Notes: generated from the sequence alone by a model not told the origin. Positions 1-6,996 are shown, counted from the first letter of the stretch. The stretch is 14,285 bases of DNA from Gammaproteobacteria bacterium (GCA_030430515.1 JAUIKX010000053.1:1-14285), one strand, 5' to 3'. Made by a program: numbers and translations.

Positions 1-1
1 A

Positions 2-844
2 TCAACCGACGGACGCTTCGCGCTGGTGGGCTCGCTCAATCACGGCGCGAGCCTGTGGCGCGTAACCGACTACGAACGGCTTTACGACTGGAACCACCAA
101 AAAGACTCGCCTGTAGAGCTGGTCTCCGCCGCGTTCTCACCGGACGGTACAAGAGCAGTCACTGCCGACCCGAGAACACTGGTGGTTTGGGACGTAAACA
201 CCGGCCAATCACTGCAGTTCTGGGGCACTCCGGGTAAGGTTCTGGCAACGGCCATGCTGCCTAACGGGACGGATGTGCTGTTGGGTCTGGACGACCACAG
301 CGCGCTGCTTTTCGACTCCAGCGACGGCACACACAAACACACCCTGCTCCATGAGGGTGAAGTCACCACCGTTGCCGTGAGCGCTGACGGCCGCGTCGCC
401 GCCACCGGCAGCGACGACAACCGTTCGATCCTGTGGTCTCTGGAAAGCGGCGAAGCCCTGCAGGAGATCGACCACGGCAACCCGGTAGGGAAAGTCGCAT
501 TGAGCGGTGATGGCAGCTGGTTGTTTACCGCCATCACCAACGATCGCGTCGCGCTATGGGACGCCGCTTCCGGCAAATTGCGACACGTTCTGCATCGAAA
601 GAACCCGGGGGTCACGGCCGCGCGCTTCTCGCCGGACGGCACACGCCTGCTCGTCGGCACGGTAAATCGAGCTGTGGAGCTCTGGCAGGTATCTTCCGGC
701 AAGAGGCTGAATCGCTGGAAGCTCAAAGCGGAGAATCCCTGGTACCCCACTGGCGCGGCCGTGCTCAGCCTGTCGTTTACCGACAGAGTGGGCCAATTTC
801 GCGCACTATCGGGAGACGGTCGTCTGGCAGTCCTCGGCAGCTGA
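2..844 (+). CDS. WD40 repeat beta-propeller protein, 5' end outside the window
   Basis: The reading frame is open from base 2 to the TGA at 842-844. The GTG at 26 lies inside a WD40 repeat (TDGRFALVGS runs across it), so the true start is upstream of the window. Blade-ending motifs of the WD type (SLWRV, VVWDV, LLFDS, ILWSL, ALWDA, ELWQV) have their aromatic codons near 56, 188, 311, 434, 557 and 683. That is one blade every 41-44 residues, the normal WD40 period. Each blade also carries an SPDG, SADG or SGDG turn. The visible 280 residues therefore cover about six or seven blades, enough for most of one propeller. WD40 propellers are protein-interaction scaffolds and no catalytic motif is visible. 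The missing N-terminus would show whether it is secreted, lipidated or fused to another domain. The partner is unknown. Confidence 0.9.
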   Translation, partial: STDGRFALVGSLNHGASLWRVTDYERLYDWNHQKDSPVELVSAAFSPDGTRAVTADPRTLVVWDVNTGQSLQFWGTPGKVLATAMLPNGTDVLLGLDDHSALLFDSSDGTHKHTLLHEGEVTTVAVSADGRVAATGSDDNRSILWSLESGEALQEIDHGNPVGKVALSGDGSWLFTAITNDRVALWDAASGKLRHVLHRKNPGVTAARFSPDGTRLLVGTVNRAVELWQVSSGKRLNRWKLKAENPWYPTGAAVLSLSFTDRVGQFRALSGDGRLAVLGS

Positions 845-911
845 AAAACGATGTTCTCAATTGCATCTCCATCATCTCGGGGTGTGTACTTTTGCACCTG
901 TAGGGGTATAG

Positions 912-920
912 TTATCCACA
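912..920 (+). promoter_or_regulatory. Perfect single DnaA-box sequence
   Basis: The nine bases TTATCCACA match the strong DnaA-box consensus TTATNCACA exactly. I found no second copy nearby, so this is not an origin by itself. A single box upstream of a ParA-type gene could be a DnaA-responsive promoter element or a chance match; in a window this size a match to the degenerate consensus is expected roughly 0.4 times. Confidence 0.35.
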
Positions 921-940
921 ACTCGGCGATGAGACCGAGT
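921..940. repeat. Inverted repeat next to the DnaA box
   Basis: ACTCGG at 921-926 is an exact inverted copy of CCGAGT at 935-940, with an 8-base spacer. It starts on the base after the DnaA box. It has no T-tract, so it is more like a small operator or cruciform than a terminator. Six-base arms can arise by chance. Confidence 0.35.
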
Positions 941-1013
941 CGCTGGAAATGCAGCGAATACAAGAACTAAGCTGACCAATCTGTCAATTGATCGAACAGG
1001 CTTTACAAATCGG

Positions 1014-1055
1014 CGCTCGATTTTCGACTCTCGATTAAAAGCTCTCGAAAAAAGA
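1014..1055 (+). repeat. Three tandem direct repeats with a 14-bp period (iteron-like)
   Basis: CTCGA occurs at 1016-1020, 1030-1034 and 1044-1048, spaced exactly 14 bp start to start. The last two copies extend to CTCTCGA (1028-1034, 1042-1048). Each copy is followed by an A/T-rich half (TTTT, TTAAAA, AAAAAA). The array ends about 130 bp before the ParA-like start codon. It resembles the short phased repeats bound by partition, replication or repressor proteins; which protein binds here, if any, cannot be told. Confidence 0.5.
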
Positions 1056-1184
1056 CAGGGCGTATGGCAGCGAGATATTGAGGACACACAAGCGCCTGGT
1101 CGGCGATGCTTCGGGGATGTAGCGCAGAGCGCGGACCCTTAACGCAACGGAACCCACAGGGCGCTAAACGGAAGGGCACAGAAT

Positions 1185-2009
1185 ATGGCGGCAATTCCCC
1201 GTCGGATTCTGATCATCAACGGCAAGGGTGGCTGTGGGAAAACCACGGTCGCAACCAACCTGGCTGCCACATACGCACGCACCCCTAACCCCGAGTGCGA
1301 TCAGGGTGCGCTCACTCAGCCGGATGGCGAAGGAGCGGGTTTCCCGCCTTTCAAAGTTGCCCTGGTCGATCATGACCCCCAGGCATCCAGCACCCATTGG
1401 TGCGATTTGCGCGATGAAAGCCTCCCCTCAATTCATCTGCAGGCTGCCCACCAGCGTACCGGCATGTATCAGACGCAGGTCTTTGCAAGCCACATTCCCT
1501 CGGAAATCGACCGTGTGATCATCGACGGGCAGTCCAACGCCCGGGATGCCGACCTGGAAGTGCTCCTGAGGCAGACCGACATCATCCTCGTACCTGTGCT
1601 GGCATCACCCATCGATATCCATGCCGGCAGTAAGTTCCTGTCAAACCTGCTCACCCATCGCTTGTTCCGCGCCTCACCACGTCCGGTAGGTGTCATTGCG
1701 AATCGGGTGCAACCGAACACACCAACGCATGAAAAGCTCATGCATTTCCTCGACTGCCTGGACGTACCGAACGTCGCTACATTCCGCGACACACCGGCTT
1801 ACCACGATGCCATGGCCGAGGGTAAAGGCATCGTCGATATGCCCGAATGCAGGGCAGCGCGCAAGGAAAACGGCGCGTGGAGGCGGCTGGTCAACTGGAT
1901 CGAAGCGCAACCCCATTCCGATCGAGCCAGCGTGCAGGCCCTCAGATCGCGCCCGATCCCTGCCGGGCGCGCGTCGATTCGCAGGAAAATCGATTCCGCA
2001 CAAGCGTAG
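1185..2009 (+). CDS. ParA-family (deviant Walker A) partition-type ATPase, orphan
   Basis: The 274-residue protein carries the ParA/MinD signature. The deviant Walker A is GKGGCGKTT (residues 13-21) with the signature lysine K14. A second motif, VDHDPQ (61-66), matches the DxDPQ of ParA proteins, and a Walker B strand VIIDG ends at D114. Such ATPases dimerise on ATP, bind nonspecific DNA and position plasmids, chromosomes or protein cargo. No ParB-like gene or evident cargo gene lies nearby, so the cargo is unknown. Between the first helix and the DxDPQ strand there are about 26 residues (31-57, rich in Gly, Pro and Asp) where ParA proteins usually have about five. The ATG at 1185 follows GGAAGG by nine bases. 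The ABC-F gene begins 38 bases after the stop, so the two may be cotranscribed. Confidence 0.85.
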   Translation: MAAIPRRILIINGKGGCGKTTVATNLAATYARTPNPECDQGALTQPDGEGAGFPPFKVALVDHDPQASSTHWCDLRDESLPSIHLQAAHQRTGMYQTQVFASHIPSEIDRVIIDGQSNARDADLEVLLRQTDIILVPVLASPIDIHAGSKFLSNLLTHRLFRASPRPVGVIANRVQPNTPTHEKLMHFLDCLDVPNVATFRDTPAYHDAMAEGKGIVDMPECRAARKENGAWRRLVNWIEAQPHSDRASVQALRSRPIPAGRASIRRKIDSAQA

Positions 2010-2047
2010 AATCCGCTTCCTTCAAACCGCCTCAGTTCAGGGCTCGA

Positions 2048-3925
2048 ATGATCCGCGTTCAGGATGTCTGCTTCAAAAGAGGCGACGATGTAATTTTCGA
2101 CAAGCTGACCTTTACCGTCCATGCCGGCCAGCGCGTCGGCATTGTCGGCCGTAACGGGGTAGGCAAATCCACGCTGTTTGAGCTCCTGCGCCATCGCTTC
2201 GAACCGGACGACGGTGATGTCGGGCTTCCCGAACACTGGCGTATCAGCCACATGCGCCAGGAGCTGGGCGATTCCGATCAGCCCGCGATTGAGTTCGTGC
2301 TCGACGGGCATCGCGAGCTGCGCAAGGTTGAGCAGCAGATCGCCAAGGCCGAGCACGACAATGCTGACGGCACCCGGCTTGCCGCTCTGCATGGACAGTA
2401 TGCAGATCTCGGCGGTCATGAAGCTTCAGCGACCGCAGCCACAATCCTGCACGGACTCGGCTTCGCTACCGATGAATTCGGCAAACCATTCAACGCGTTT
2501 TCAGGTGGCTGGCGCATTCGCCTGGGCCTCGCACAGACGCTCATGCAACCGGCTGAACTGCTGCTTCTGGATGAGCCCACCAACCACCTGGATCTCGAGG
2601 CTACGGTCTGGCTCGAACAGTATCTGGCTCGCTACGAGGGCACGATTCTGGTGATCGCGCATGACCGGCGCTTCCTGGATACCGTGACAGATCACACGCT
2701 GCACCTCATTCAGGGACAGGGCCAGGTTTACCGCGGCGGTTACAGCCGCTTCGAGCGTACCCGAGCAGAAGCTCTGGAAAGGGAATCGAAGAGCGCTGCC
2801 AAACGGGCGGCAGAGGCCGCGCACATCGAGCAATTCGTGCAGCGGTTTCGTGCCAAAGCAAGCAAGGCGAAACAGGTACAGAGCCGTCTCAAAGTGCTGG
2901 AGCGGTTGAAAGATACGGCCTCGATGCTCGTCGACAGCCCCTACAGGGTGAGCTTTACCGATCCCGAAAAAGTCTCCAACCCACTCCTGAGCTTTCGTGA
3001 TCTGAGCTTGGGCTACAACGGTGAGCCAGTACTTACTAACCTGTCGCAGACCATCGCACCAGGTGCTCGTATCGGTGTTCTCGGCGAGAACGGTGCAGGC
3101 AAGTCGACGCTGCTGAAGTGCCTGGTCGGCGCGCTCGAGCCGCTCGGCGGCGAACTGGTGCGCGGCCCGCATTCTTCGACCGCGTACTTCTCCCAGCATC
3201 AGATGGAAACTCTGAAGATGGAGCAGACGCCGCTCCAGCACGTGCTGGAAGCAGCGGACCTGCCCGAGCAGAGCGCGAGAGATCTTCTTGGCGGCTGGGG
3301 ATTCAGCGGCAATATGGTGACGCGGCCCGTGAGCACCCTGTCGGGTGGCGAGAAGGCCAGGCTGGTGCTGGCGCTGATCGCTCGCACCCAACCGGCGCTT
3401 CTGGTGCTGGACGAGCCGACCAATCACCTGGATATCGATATGCGTGAAGCGCTGTCACTGGCGCTGCAGAGCTACGAGGGCGCCGTCGTTCTCGTGGCTC
3501 ACGACCGGGACCTGCTGGACGCTACCTGCGAGGAGCTCTGGCTTCTGCGCGACGGCACGCTAAACCGGTTTCGCGACAGTGTGGACGCCTATGCCCGGCT
3601 GCAGCAGGCCAGCGACAGCGTCACAGCTGACGTCGAAAGCAGCGAATCATCGAAAAAGGCGCAACGCCAGGCCCGCGCGCAGGCCCGCCAGGCGCAGTCC
3701 GCTGCAAGGGCTGAGCTGAAACGGCTCGAAAAGGAAGTGTCGCAACTGACCGACCAGCTGGCCGAACTCGAAGAAACGCTGGCGGACCCGAAGACATTTT
3801 CCGACCTGCCACCGGAAGAACTCACGGAGCGTCTTGCTGAAGCGGGCAAGCTCCGCCAGCGCCTCGAAAGCAGCGAAGAGGCCTGGCTGGAAGCAGCAGA
3901 TGCCCTGGAACAGATCGATGGCTGA
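2048..3925 (+). CDS. yheS: ABC-F ATPase, YheS-like (ribosome-associated)
   Basis: This 625-residue protein has two ABC nucleotide-binding domains and no membrane segment, the plan of ABC-F proteins, which act on the ribosome and not as transporters. Domain 1 has Walker A GRNGVGKST (34-42), signature SGGW (from S152) and Walker B LLLDEPTNHLDL with D175/E176. Domain 2 has GENGAGKST (346-354), LSGGEKARL (from S432) and LVLDEPTNHLD with D455/E456. The linker between them (about 240-320) carries the RFRAKASKAKQ stretch typical of this family. The tail (about 531-625) is a charged coiled coil. Resemblance from memory is closest to E. coli YheS (637 aa). I chose ATG 2048 because the text matches the family start (MIRVQDV...) and AGGG lies five bases upstream; the frame is open back to 1847, but that part overlaps the ParA-like gene in another frame. 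Confidence 0.93.
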   Translation: MIRVQDVCFKRGDDVIFDKLTFTVHAGQRVGIVGRNGVGKSTLFELLRHRFEPDDGDVGLPEHWRISHMRQELGDSDQPAIEFVLDGHRELRKVEQQIAKAEHDNADGTRLAALHGQYADLGGHEASATAATILHGLGFATDEFGKPFNAFSGGWRIRLGLAQTLMQPAELLLLDEPTNHLDLEATVWLEQYLARYEGTILVIAHDRRFLDTVTDHTLHLIQGQGQVYRGGYSRFERTRAEALERESKSAAKRAAEAAHIEQFVQRFRAKASKAKQVQSRLKVLERLKDTASMLVDSPYRVSFTDPEKVSNPLLSFRDLSLGYNGEPVLTNLSQTIAPGARIGVLGENGAGKSTLLKCLVGALEPLGGELVRGPHSSTAYFSQHQMETLKMEQTPLQHVLEAADLPEQSARDLLGGWGFSGNMVTRPVSTLSGGEKARLVLALIARTQPALLVLDEPTNHLDIDMREALSLALQSYEGAVVLVAHDRDLLDATCEELWLLRDGTLNRFRDSVDAYARLQQASDSVTADVESSESSKKAQRQARAQARQAQSAARAELKRLEKEVSQLTDQLAELEETLADPKTFSDLPPEELTERLAEAGKLRQRLESSEEAWLEAADALEQIDG

Positions 3926-4847
3926 CTATGCCACGCCGCCAGCGGAGCTTTCGATCGTTCCCGAGCTGGTGGCGAAGCTCCTCGAGGAACAGTATCCGGA
4001 GCTTGCCAAAGAAGAAATCGAACCGTTCGAGCAGGGCTGGGACAACGTACTGCTGCGCATCGGAGGCAAACATCTCGCGCGCATGCCGAGACGCGAAGTC
4101 GCAGTCGAGCTCCTACGCAATGAGCAGATGGTGCTGCCGAAAATCGCCTCGCGTCTGCCTGTGCCGATCCCTGCGCCGATCTTCGCCGGCCGGCCATCGC
4201 CCGAATATCCATGGCCGTGGAGCATTACGCCCTGGCTCGAAGGGCTGCCAGCAGCGCAGGCGCCGCTGAGTGGTCGGGGGGCAATGCAGTTGGCGGAGTT
4301 CTGGGCGGCGCTGCACAGCCTGGACCCCGCGCTCATGCCTGATGAGTGCGTACCAAACCCGGTGAGGGGGGTTCCGCTGGAGGCCCGCAGAAATGCCTAC
4401 TATGAGCGGCTTGAACAGATGGCGATGCATGGTGAGCCAGTGGAGGCCGCGCTGCCGGCAGTCTGGGAGGCTGCGATTTCAGCGCCGTATTCCCAACAAC
4501 CGACAATCACTCAGGGCGACCCTCACGCGCGCAACATCCTCACCGCAAACGGCGAGCTGGCCGCAGTGATCGACTGGGGCGACGTCACCCGAGGCGACGC
4601 CGCTTCCGACCTTGCGAGCTTCTGGATGCTGGTAAATGATGCCTCAGTACGCGGGAACGCCATCGACCGGTACGCAAACCTCGCCACTCACAGCGACGCG
4701 CTCGAAGGGTTCACCGCACTGATGGCGCGCGCTCGTGGATGGGCACTGCTCTACGGGCTGGTGCTCCGGGTGACCGGCCTGGTCGATCATCCGGTGCACG
4801 CGCAGATGGGGCTCGACACGCTGAGAAACCTGCGCGAACCGCCCTAA
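3918..4847 (+). CDS. APH-fold phosphotransferase (aminoglycoside phosphotransferase family), substrate unknown
   Basis: The 309-residue protein has the small-molecule kinase fold. An ATP-binding N-lobe contains QGWDNVLLRI (39-48). The catalytic loop is TQGDPHARN, with D201 as likely base and N206 as metal ligand; the usual HGD is QGD here. The metal-binding motif is IDWGD, beginning at D219. The family phosphorylates aminoglycosides, macrolides, choline-like compounds, sugars and amino acids, so membership alone does not imply resistance. ATG 3918 sits in ATGGCTGA, so the gene starts eight bases before the ABC-F stop ends and is probably translationally coupled to it. Longer in-frame starts such as 3834 would overlap the ABC-F coding region much more. 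The stop overlaps that of the opposing PDZ gene by four bases. Confidence 0.85.
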   Translation: MADYATPPAELSIVPELVAKLLEEQYPELAKEEIEPFEQGWDNVLLRIGGKHLARMPRREVAVELLRNEQMVLPKIASRLPVPIPAPIFAGRPSPEYPWPWSITPWLEGLPAAQAPLSGRGAMQLAEFWAALHSLDPALMPDECVPNPVRGVPLEARRNAYYERLEQMAMHGEPVEAALPAVWEAAISAPYSQQPTITQGDPHARNILTANGELAAVIDWGDVTRGDAASDLASFWMLVNDASVRGNAIDRYANLATHSDALEGFTALMARARGWALLYGLVLRVTGLVDHPVHAQMGLDTLRNLREPP

Positions 4848-5719
4848 TCGTCTTTATCGACTTCGATGCGGATGATCCGCACGGCCTGCTGATCGGCACC
4901 GACGAACTCTCCCGGAGCCACTGTAACCGCTTCGCGTCGGCCCTTACGCTGCACAGCCACCGTTGTGTCCCGTGTTGCCGCCGCCAGGTGCTCGAACGCA
5001 TGTTCGGCATCCACCGGCCGTTGGCCATCGATGCTCAGCAGGATGTCTCCCGCCTTGACCGCGCTGTCCTTCTTTGGCTGACGTAGCACCAGAACGCCTT
5101 CGTCGACCTCGAAATAGCTCGCAAGGTCACCTTCGACGTCCATGAGAGTGAGCGAGGTCTCGGGTACCTGCGGCGGATCGGGCGCAAAAACCCTCGTGTG
5201 CATATTGCCCAGACCATCACCGATACTGCTTACCTTCTCGCGCAGCATGCGCATGGTCTGCTGGCTGTAGGCTTGCGTTTCTATTCGGGCGCCGAGCCTT
5301 TCGCTCCCGCGCCGGTAGGTGACTTCGACCGTGTCGCCAGGCGAAACATCGCGCATGAACGTGGTGAGCTTGCGCATGGGATCTTTGCCACTCCCTGCCA
5401 GATCGACGCCGCCAATGCTCAGCAGGACGTCACCGGCCTGTATACCCGCCTGATCCGCCCCGCCGCCGGGAGTGACGCCTGACAGCGCAACACCGTCACG
5501 CTCACAGCACTCATCCAGCAGCACGCCGAGCATCGCGCGGTCTTTACCCATTTCCCGCCCACGGGAAAACGCCGCGCTGTACGCCTCTGCCAGCTCGGCC
5601 GCTGCCTCATCGAGCCGCTGACGCGCTTCCTCGAGACGCTGCTCCATTTCACTGCCTGCGTATGCCGGCGCAACCAAAATCGCGCCAAGCATGAGTACCC
5701 AAAGATTCCTGAACATCAT
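4844..5719 (-). CDS. Secreted protein with two PDZ domains, third gene of the ECF sigma operon
   Basis: The 291-residue protein starts with a signal peptide: a hydrophobic core at about 5-18 and a likely cleavage after AYA (19-21). A charged helical coiled-coil stretch follows (24-55). PDZ domain 1 is about 63-148, with the binding-loop sequence MLGVLL (63-68) and the GIQAGDVLLSIGG signature (92-104). PDZ domain 2 is about 190-268, with VKAGDILLSIDGQ (221-233). No serine-protease or other catalytic domain is present, unlike DegS or DegP, so it should bind peptides without cutting them. Two adjacent cysteines (71-72) in PDZ1 could form or exchange disulfides in the periplasm. It starts 21 bases after the anti-sigma stop. 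Two ATGs are in tandem (5719 and 5716); AGGAG at 5723-5727 favours the second slightly. I infer a periplasmic sensor or adaptor for the sigma/anti-sigma pair. Confidence 0.85.
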   Translation of the reverse strand: MMFRNLWVLMLGAILVAPAYAGSEMEQRLEEARQRLDEAAAELAEAYSAAFSRGREMGKDRAMLGVLLDECCERDGVALSGVTPGGGADQAGIQAGDVLLSIGGVDLAGSGKDPMRKLTTFMRDVSPGDTVEVTYRRGSERLGARIETQAYSQQTMRMLREKVSSIGDGLGNMHTRVFAPDPPQVPETSLTLMDVEGDLASYFEVDEGVLVLRQPKKDSAVKAGDILLSIDGQRPVDAEHAFEHLAAATRDTTVAVQRKGRREAVTVAPGEFVGADQQAVRIIRIEVDKDD

Positions 5720-5740
5720 CTACTCCTGACTCGTTGCGGC

Positions 5741-6367
5741 CTAATAAACCGCATACGTGAATTCGGGTTGCTCGGCCTGCTGCACGGTCCGCAGCGATTC
5801 GAGCAGCTCCACGCGGCGCTGCCAGAGCATGCGCCGCCAGCGCTCGTCTTCAGGCGACAGGCCGGCACCGGCCTTCTGGCTGTCGAGCGCTGTCAGTTCA
5901 GCATCGATGTCTGCAAGGCGGTAAAAAAGCGCAGACTCGCTGCTGGTGATCGAGTTGCGAACCGGTAGGCCGACCTGCGCCTCCAGCTGCTGGGAGCGGT
6001 TCACCAGGTCGCCAAGCGCAACGGTTTCGACCGGGGCACCCGCGTTAAAAGGCTGCCAGACGAGCATGCCGATCATGGCCGCAAAGAACACAGAGGCGGC
6101 CGCTGCCATTGGGAATCGATGCAGCCACCCTGTCGCCGATGATGATGCCGGTCTTCCCTGGGCCTGCGCCGCGCGTATGCGTTCCCATGCTTCAGGCGAA
6201 GGCGCCACATCAGGCAGGTCGCGAAGGGATTGCCGCACCTCGCGAAGGTCGTGTAACGCCTCCCGCACCGCGGCGTCGGACTCGAGTTCCCGCGCACGGG
6301 ACACTTCGAGCTCGTCGCCATCACGGAGCGCAAGCAGTTCGTTGATCGTCGGTTTCGTACTCATCAT
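5741..6367 (-). CDS. Anti-sigma factor, single-pass membrane protein without a zinc motif
   Basis: The 208-residue protein is called anti-sigma from position and topology, not from a recognised family motif. The N-terminal acidic and helical part (1-80) would be cytoplasmic and sigma-binding, one transmembrane helix spans about 86-105, and the remainder (106-208) would be periplasmic. There is no cysteine in the protein, so the HxxxCxxC zinc anti-sigma signature is absent. The periplasmic part contains helical stretches rich in Leu, Glu and Arg (145-195) and ends in FTYAVY. The gene starts 47 bases inside the 3' end of the sigma gene. The tandem ATGs at 6367 and 6364 follow GAGAGGA (6369-6375); the second has the more normal spacing (4 bases). 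Inhibition of the upstream sigma factor is inferred. Confidence 0.75.
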   Translation of the reverse strand: MMSTKPTINELLALRDGDELEVSRARELESDAAVREALHDLREVRQSLRDLPDVAPSPEAWERIRAAQAQGRPASSSATGWLHRFPMAAAASVFFAAMIGMLVWQPFNAGAPVETVALGDLVNRSQQLEAQVGLPVRNSITSSESALFYRLADIDAELTALDSQKAGAGLSPEDERWRRMLWQRRVELLESLRTVQQAEQPEFTYAVY

Positions 6368-6902
6368 GTCCTCTCAGCCGCTGCATGAGCGTGCTGTAAG
6401 CTCGGGCGAGCTGCGATTTGGAAAAGCTCGCCGTTTTGCCCATCAGGGCACCGATTTCCTTGTGTGTGTAGCCTTCAACGTCGTGCAGCCAGACCACCAT
6501 GCGCGCCTGCTCGGGCAGGGTCGCCAGCGCTCGCTCGACATCAGACAGTCCGTGCATACGCTCGGTGTCCTCGTCGGCGTCCGGACTGTCGAGGGGCTCT
6601 TCGGCGCTACGGCGCTTCTGCCACGGGGAGCGCAGGCGCATGAGGCAGTGATTCACGGCCGTTTTTCTCACCCAGCCAACCACTGCTGCAGGCTTGTGCA
6701 GCGTATGAGCGTGCTCGATGAGCTGCACGAAAACGTCCTGCAGCACTTCCTCCGCTGCTGCCCGGCTGCCGAGCACCCGAGTGCTCATGGACATCACCGC
6801 AGGGCTCAGAATTTCGTATAGCTGTGCAAACGCAGCCTCCTCGCCGCGCACCACGCGCTGCGGTAGCCCCACCGGAAGTTCCACGTTTGCAAAGCCTGCC
6901 AT
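6321..6902 (-). CDS. RNA polymerase ECF-type sigma factor
   Basis: This 193-residue protein has sigma region 2 at about 18-90 (RGEEAAFAQLYEIL, then AAAEEVLQDVFVQLIEH and GWVRKTAVN) and region 4 at about 122-176 (ALATLPEQARMVVWL, DVEGYTHKEIGALMGKT, and a recognition-helix region SFSKSQLARAYSTL). These are joined by an acidic linker (100-118), and there is no region 1 or 3, which defines the ECF class. It heads the operon with an anti-sigma gene overlapping its end and a periplasmic PDZ gene after that, so it probably controls an envelope stress or redox response. ATG 6902 is the first plausible start but has no strong ribosome-binding site; an exact hairpin lies 17 bases upstream. Autoregulation would be usual, but I could not identify a matching promoter with confidence. 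Confidence 0.9.
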   Translation of the reverse strand: MAGFANVELPVGLPQRVVRGEEAAFAQLYEILSPAVMSMSTRVLGSRAAAEEVLQDVFVQLIEHAHTLHKPAAVVGWVRKTAVNHCLMRLRSPWQKRRSAEEPLDSPDADEDTERMHGLSDVERALATLPEQARMVVWLHDVEGYTHKEIGALMGKTASFSKSQLARAYSTLMQRLRGHDEYETDDQRTACAP

Positions 6903-6919
6903 GCATTAAAGATGCCCCA

Positions 6920-6936
6920 GCGACGCAAAGCGTCGC
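6920..6936. promoter_or_regulatory. Perfect 7-bp hairpin in the sigma-gene leader
   Basis: GCGACGC (6920-6926) and GCGTCGC (6930-6936) are exact inverted copies around a 3-base loop. The structure sits 17 bases before the sigma ATG on the minus strand. In RNA it would be a stable G+C-rich stem close to the ribosome-binding region. It is not followed by a T-tract in either direction, so it is not an intrinsic terminator. It may be an RNA control element or a protein-binding palindrome. Confidence 0.5.
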
Positions 6937-6980
6937 AACAAATTTGAAATATGCACTGAAACTTCCTCTCGGGCACTGTT

Positions 6981-6990
6981 CGAACGTTCG
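6981..6990. promoter_or_regulatory. Palindromic operator, probably for the TetR-family regulator
   Basis: CGAACGTTCG is a perfect 10-bp palindrome, and a further TTCG copy follows (6991-6994). It lies between the divergent tetR-type and ECF sigma genes and directly upstream of the -10-like TATACT at 6997-7002. A palindrome of this type overlapping the regulator's own promoter is the usual picture for TetR autorepression. Control of the divergent sigma operon from the same site is possible. Confidence 0.6.
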
Positions 6991-6996
6991 TTCGGT

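Larger units (their letters stand above)
845..1184. other. 340-base intergenic region upstream of the ParA-like gene
   Basis: This non-coding stretch separates the WD40 gene from the ParA-like gene and is visibly more A/T-rich than its flanks. It holds a perfect DnaA-box sequence (912-920), a 6-bp inverted repeat directly after it (921-940) and three 14-bp-phased CTCGA repeats (1014-1055). I see no T-tract terminator after the WD40 gene, no convincing -35/-10 pair and no tRNA. The ParA-like gene has a GGAAGG ribosome-binding site at about 1170-1175. Confidence 0.6.

Noticed and set aside
912..920. DnaA box read as the chromosomal origin
   Set aside because: Only one box was found, and there is no dnaA, dnaN, gidA or DnaA-box cluster nearby.
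82..963. Minus-strand 293-codon open frame over the WD40 gene
   Set aside because: It is an antisense shadow of regular WD40 repeats in GC-rich DNA and has no recognisable domain.
1112..1140. tRNA-like string with GGATGTAGCGCAGAGCGC
   Set aside because: It recalls the tRNA D-arm, but no anticodon arm, T-arm (GTTCGA...) or acceptor stem follows in the next 60 bases.
1847..2047. Upstream extension of the ABC-F frame to an ATG at 1847
   Set aside because: It overlaps the ParA-like gene in another frame, its residues resemble no ABC-F N-terminus, and the family-like start MIRVQDV begins at 2048.
2501..3427. Minus-strand 308-codon open frame inside the ABC-F gene
   Set aside because: It lies opposite conserved Walker and signature motifs; the translation has no domain features.
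5946..6821. Plus-strand 291-codon open frame across the sigma and anti-sigma genes
   Set aside because: It is antisense to a sigma factor with clear regions 2 and 4, and its translation is Ser/Arg-rich low-complexity sequence.
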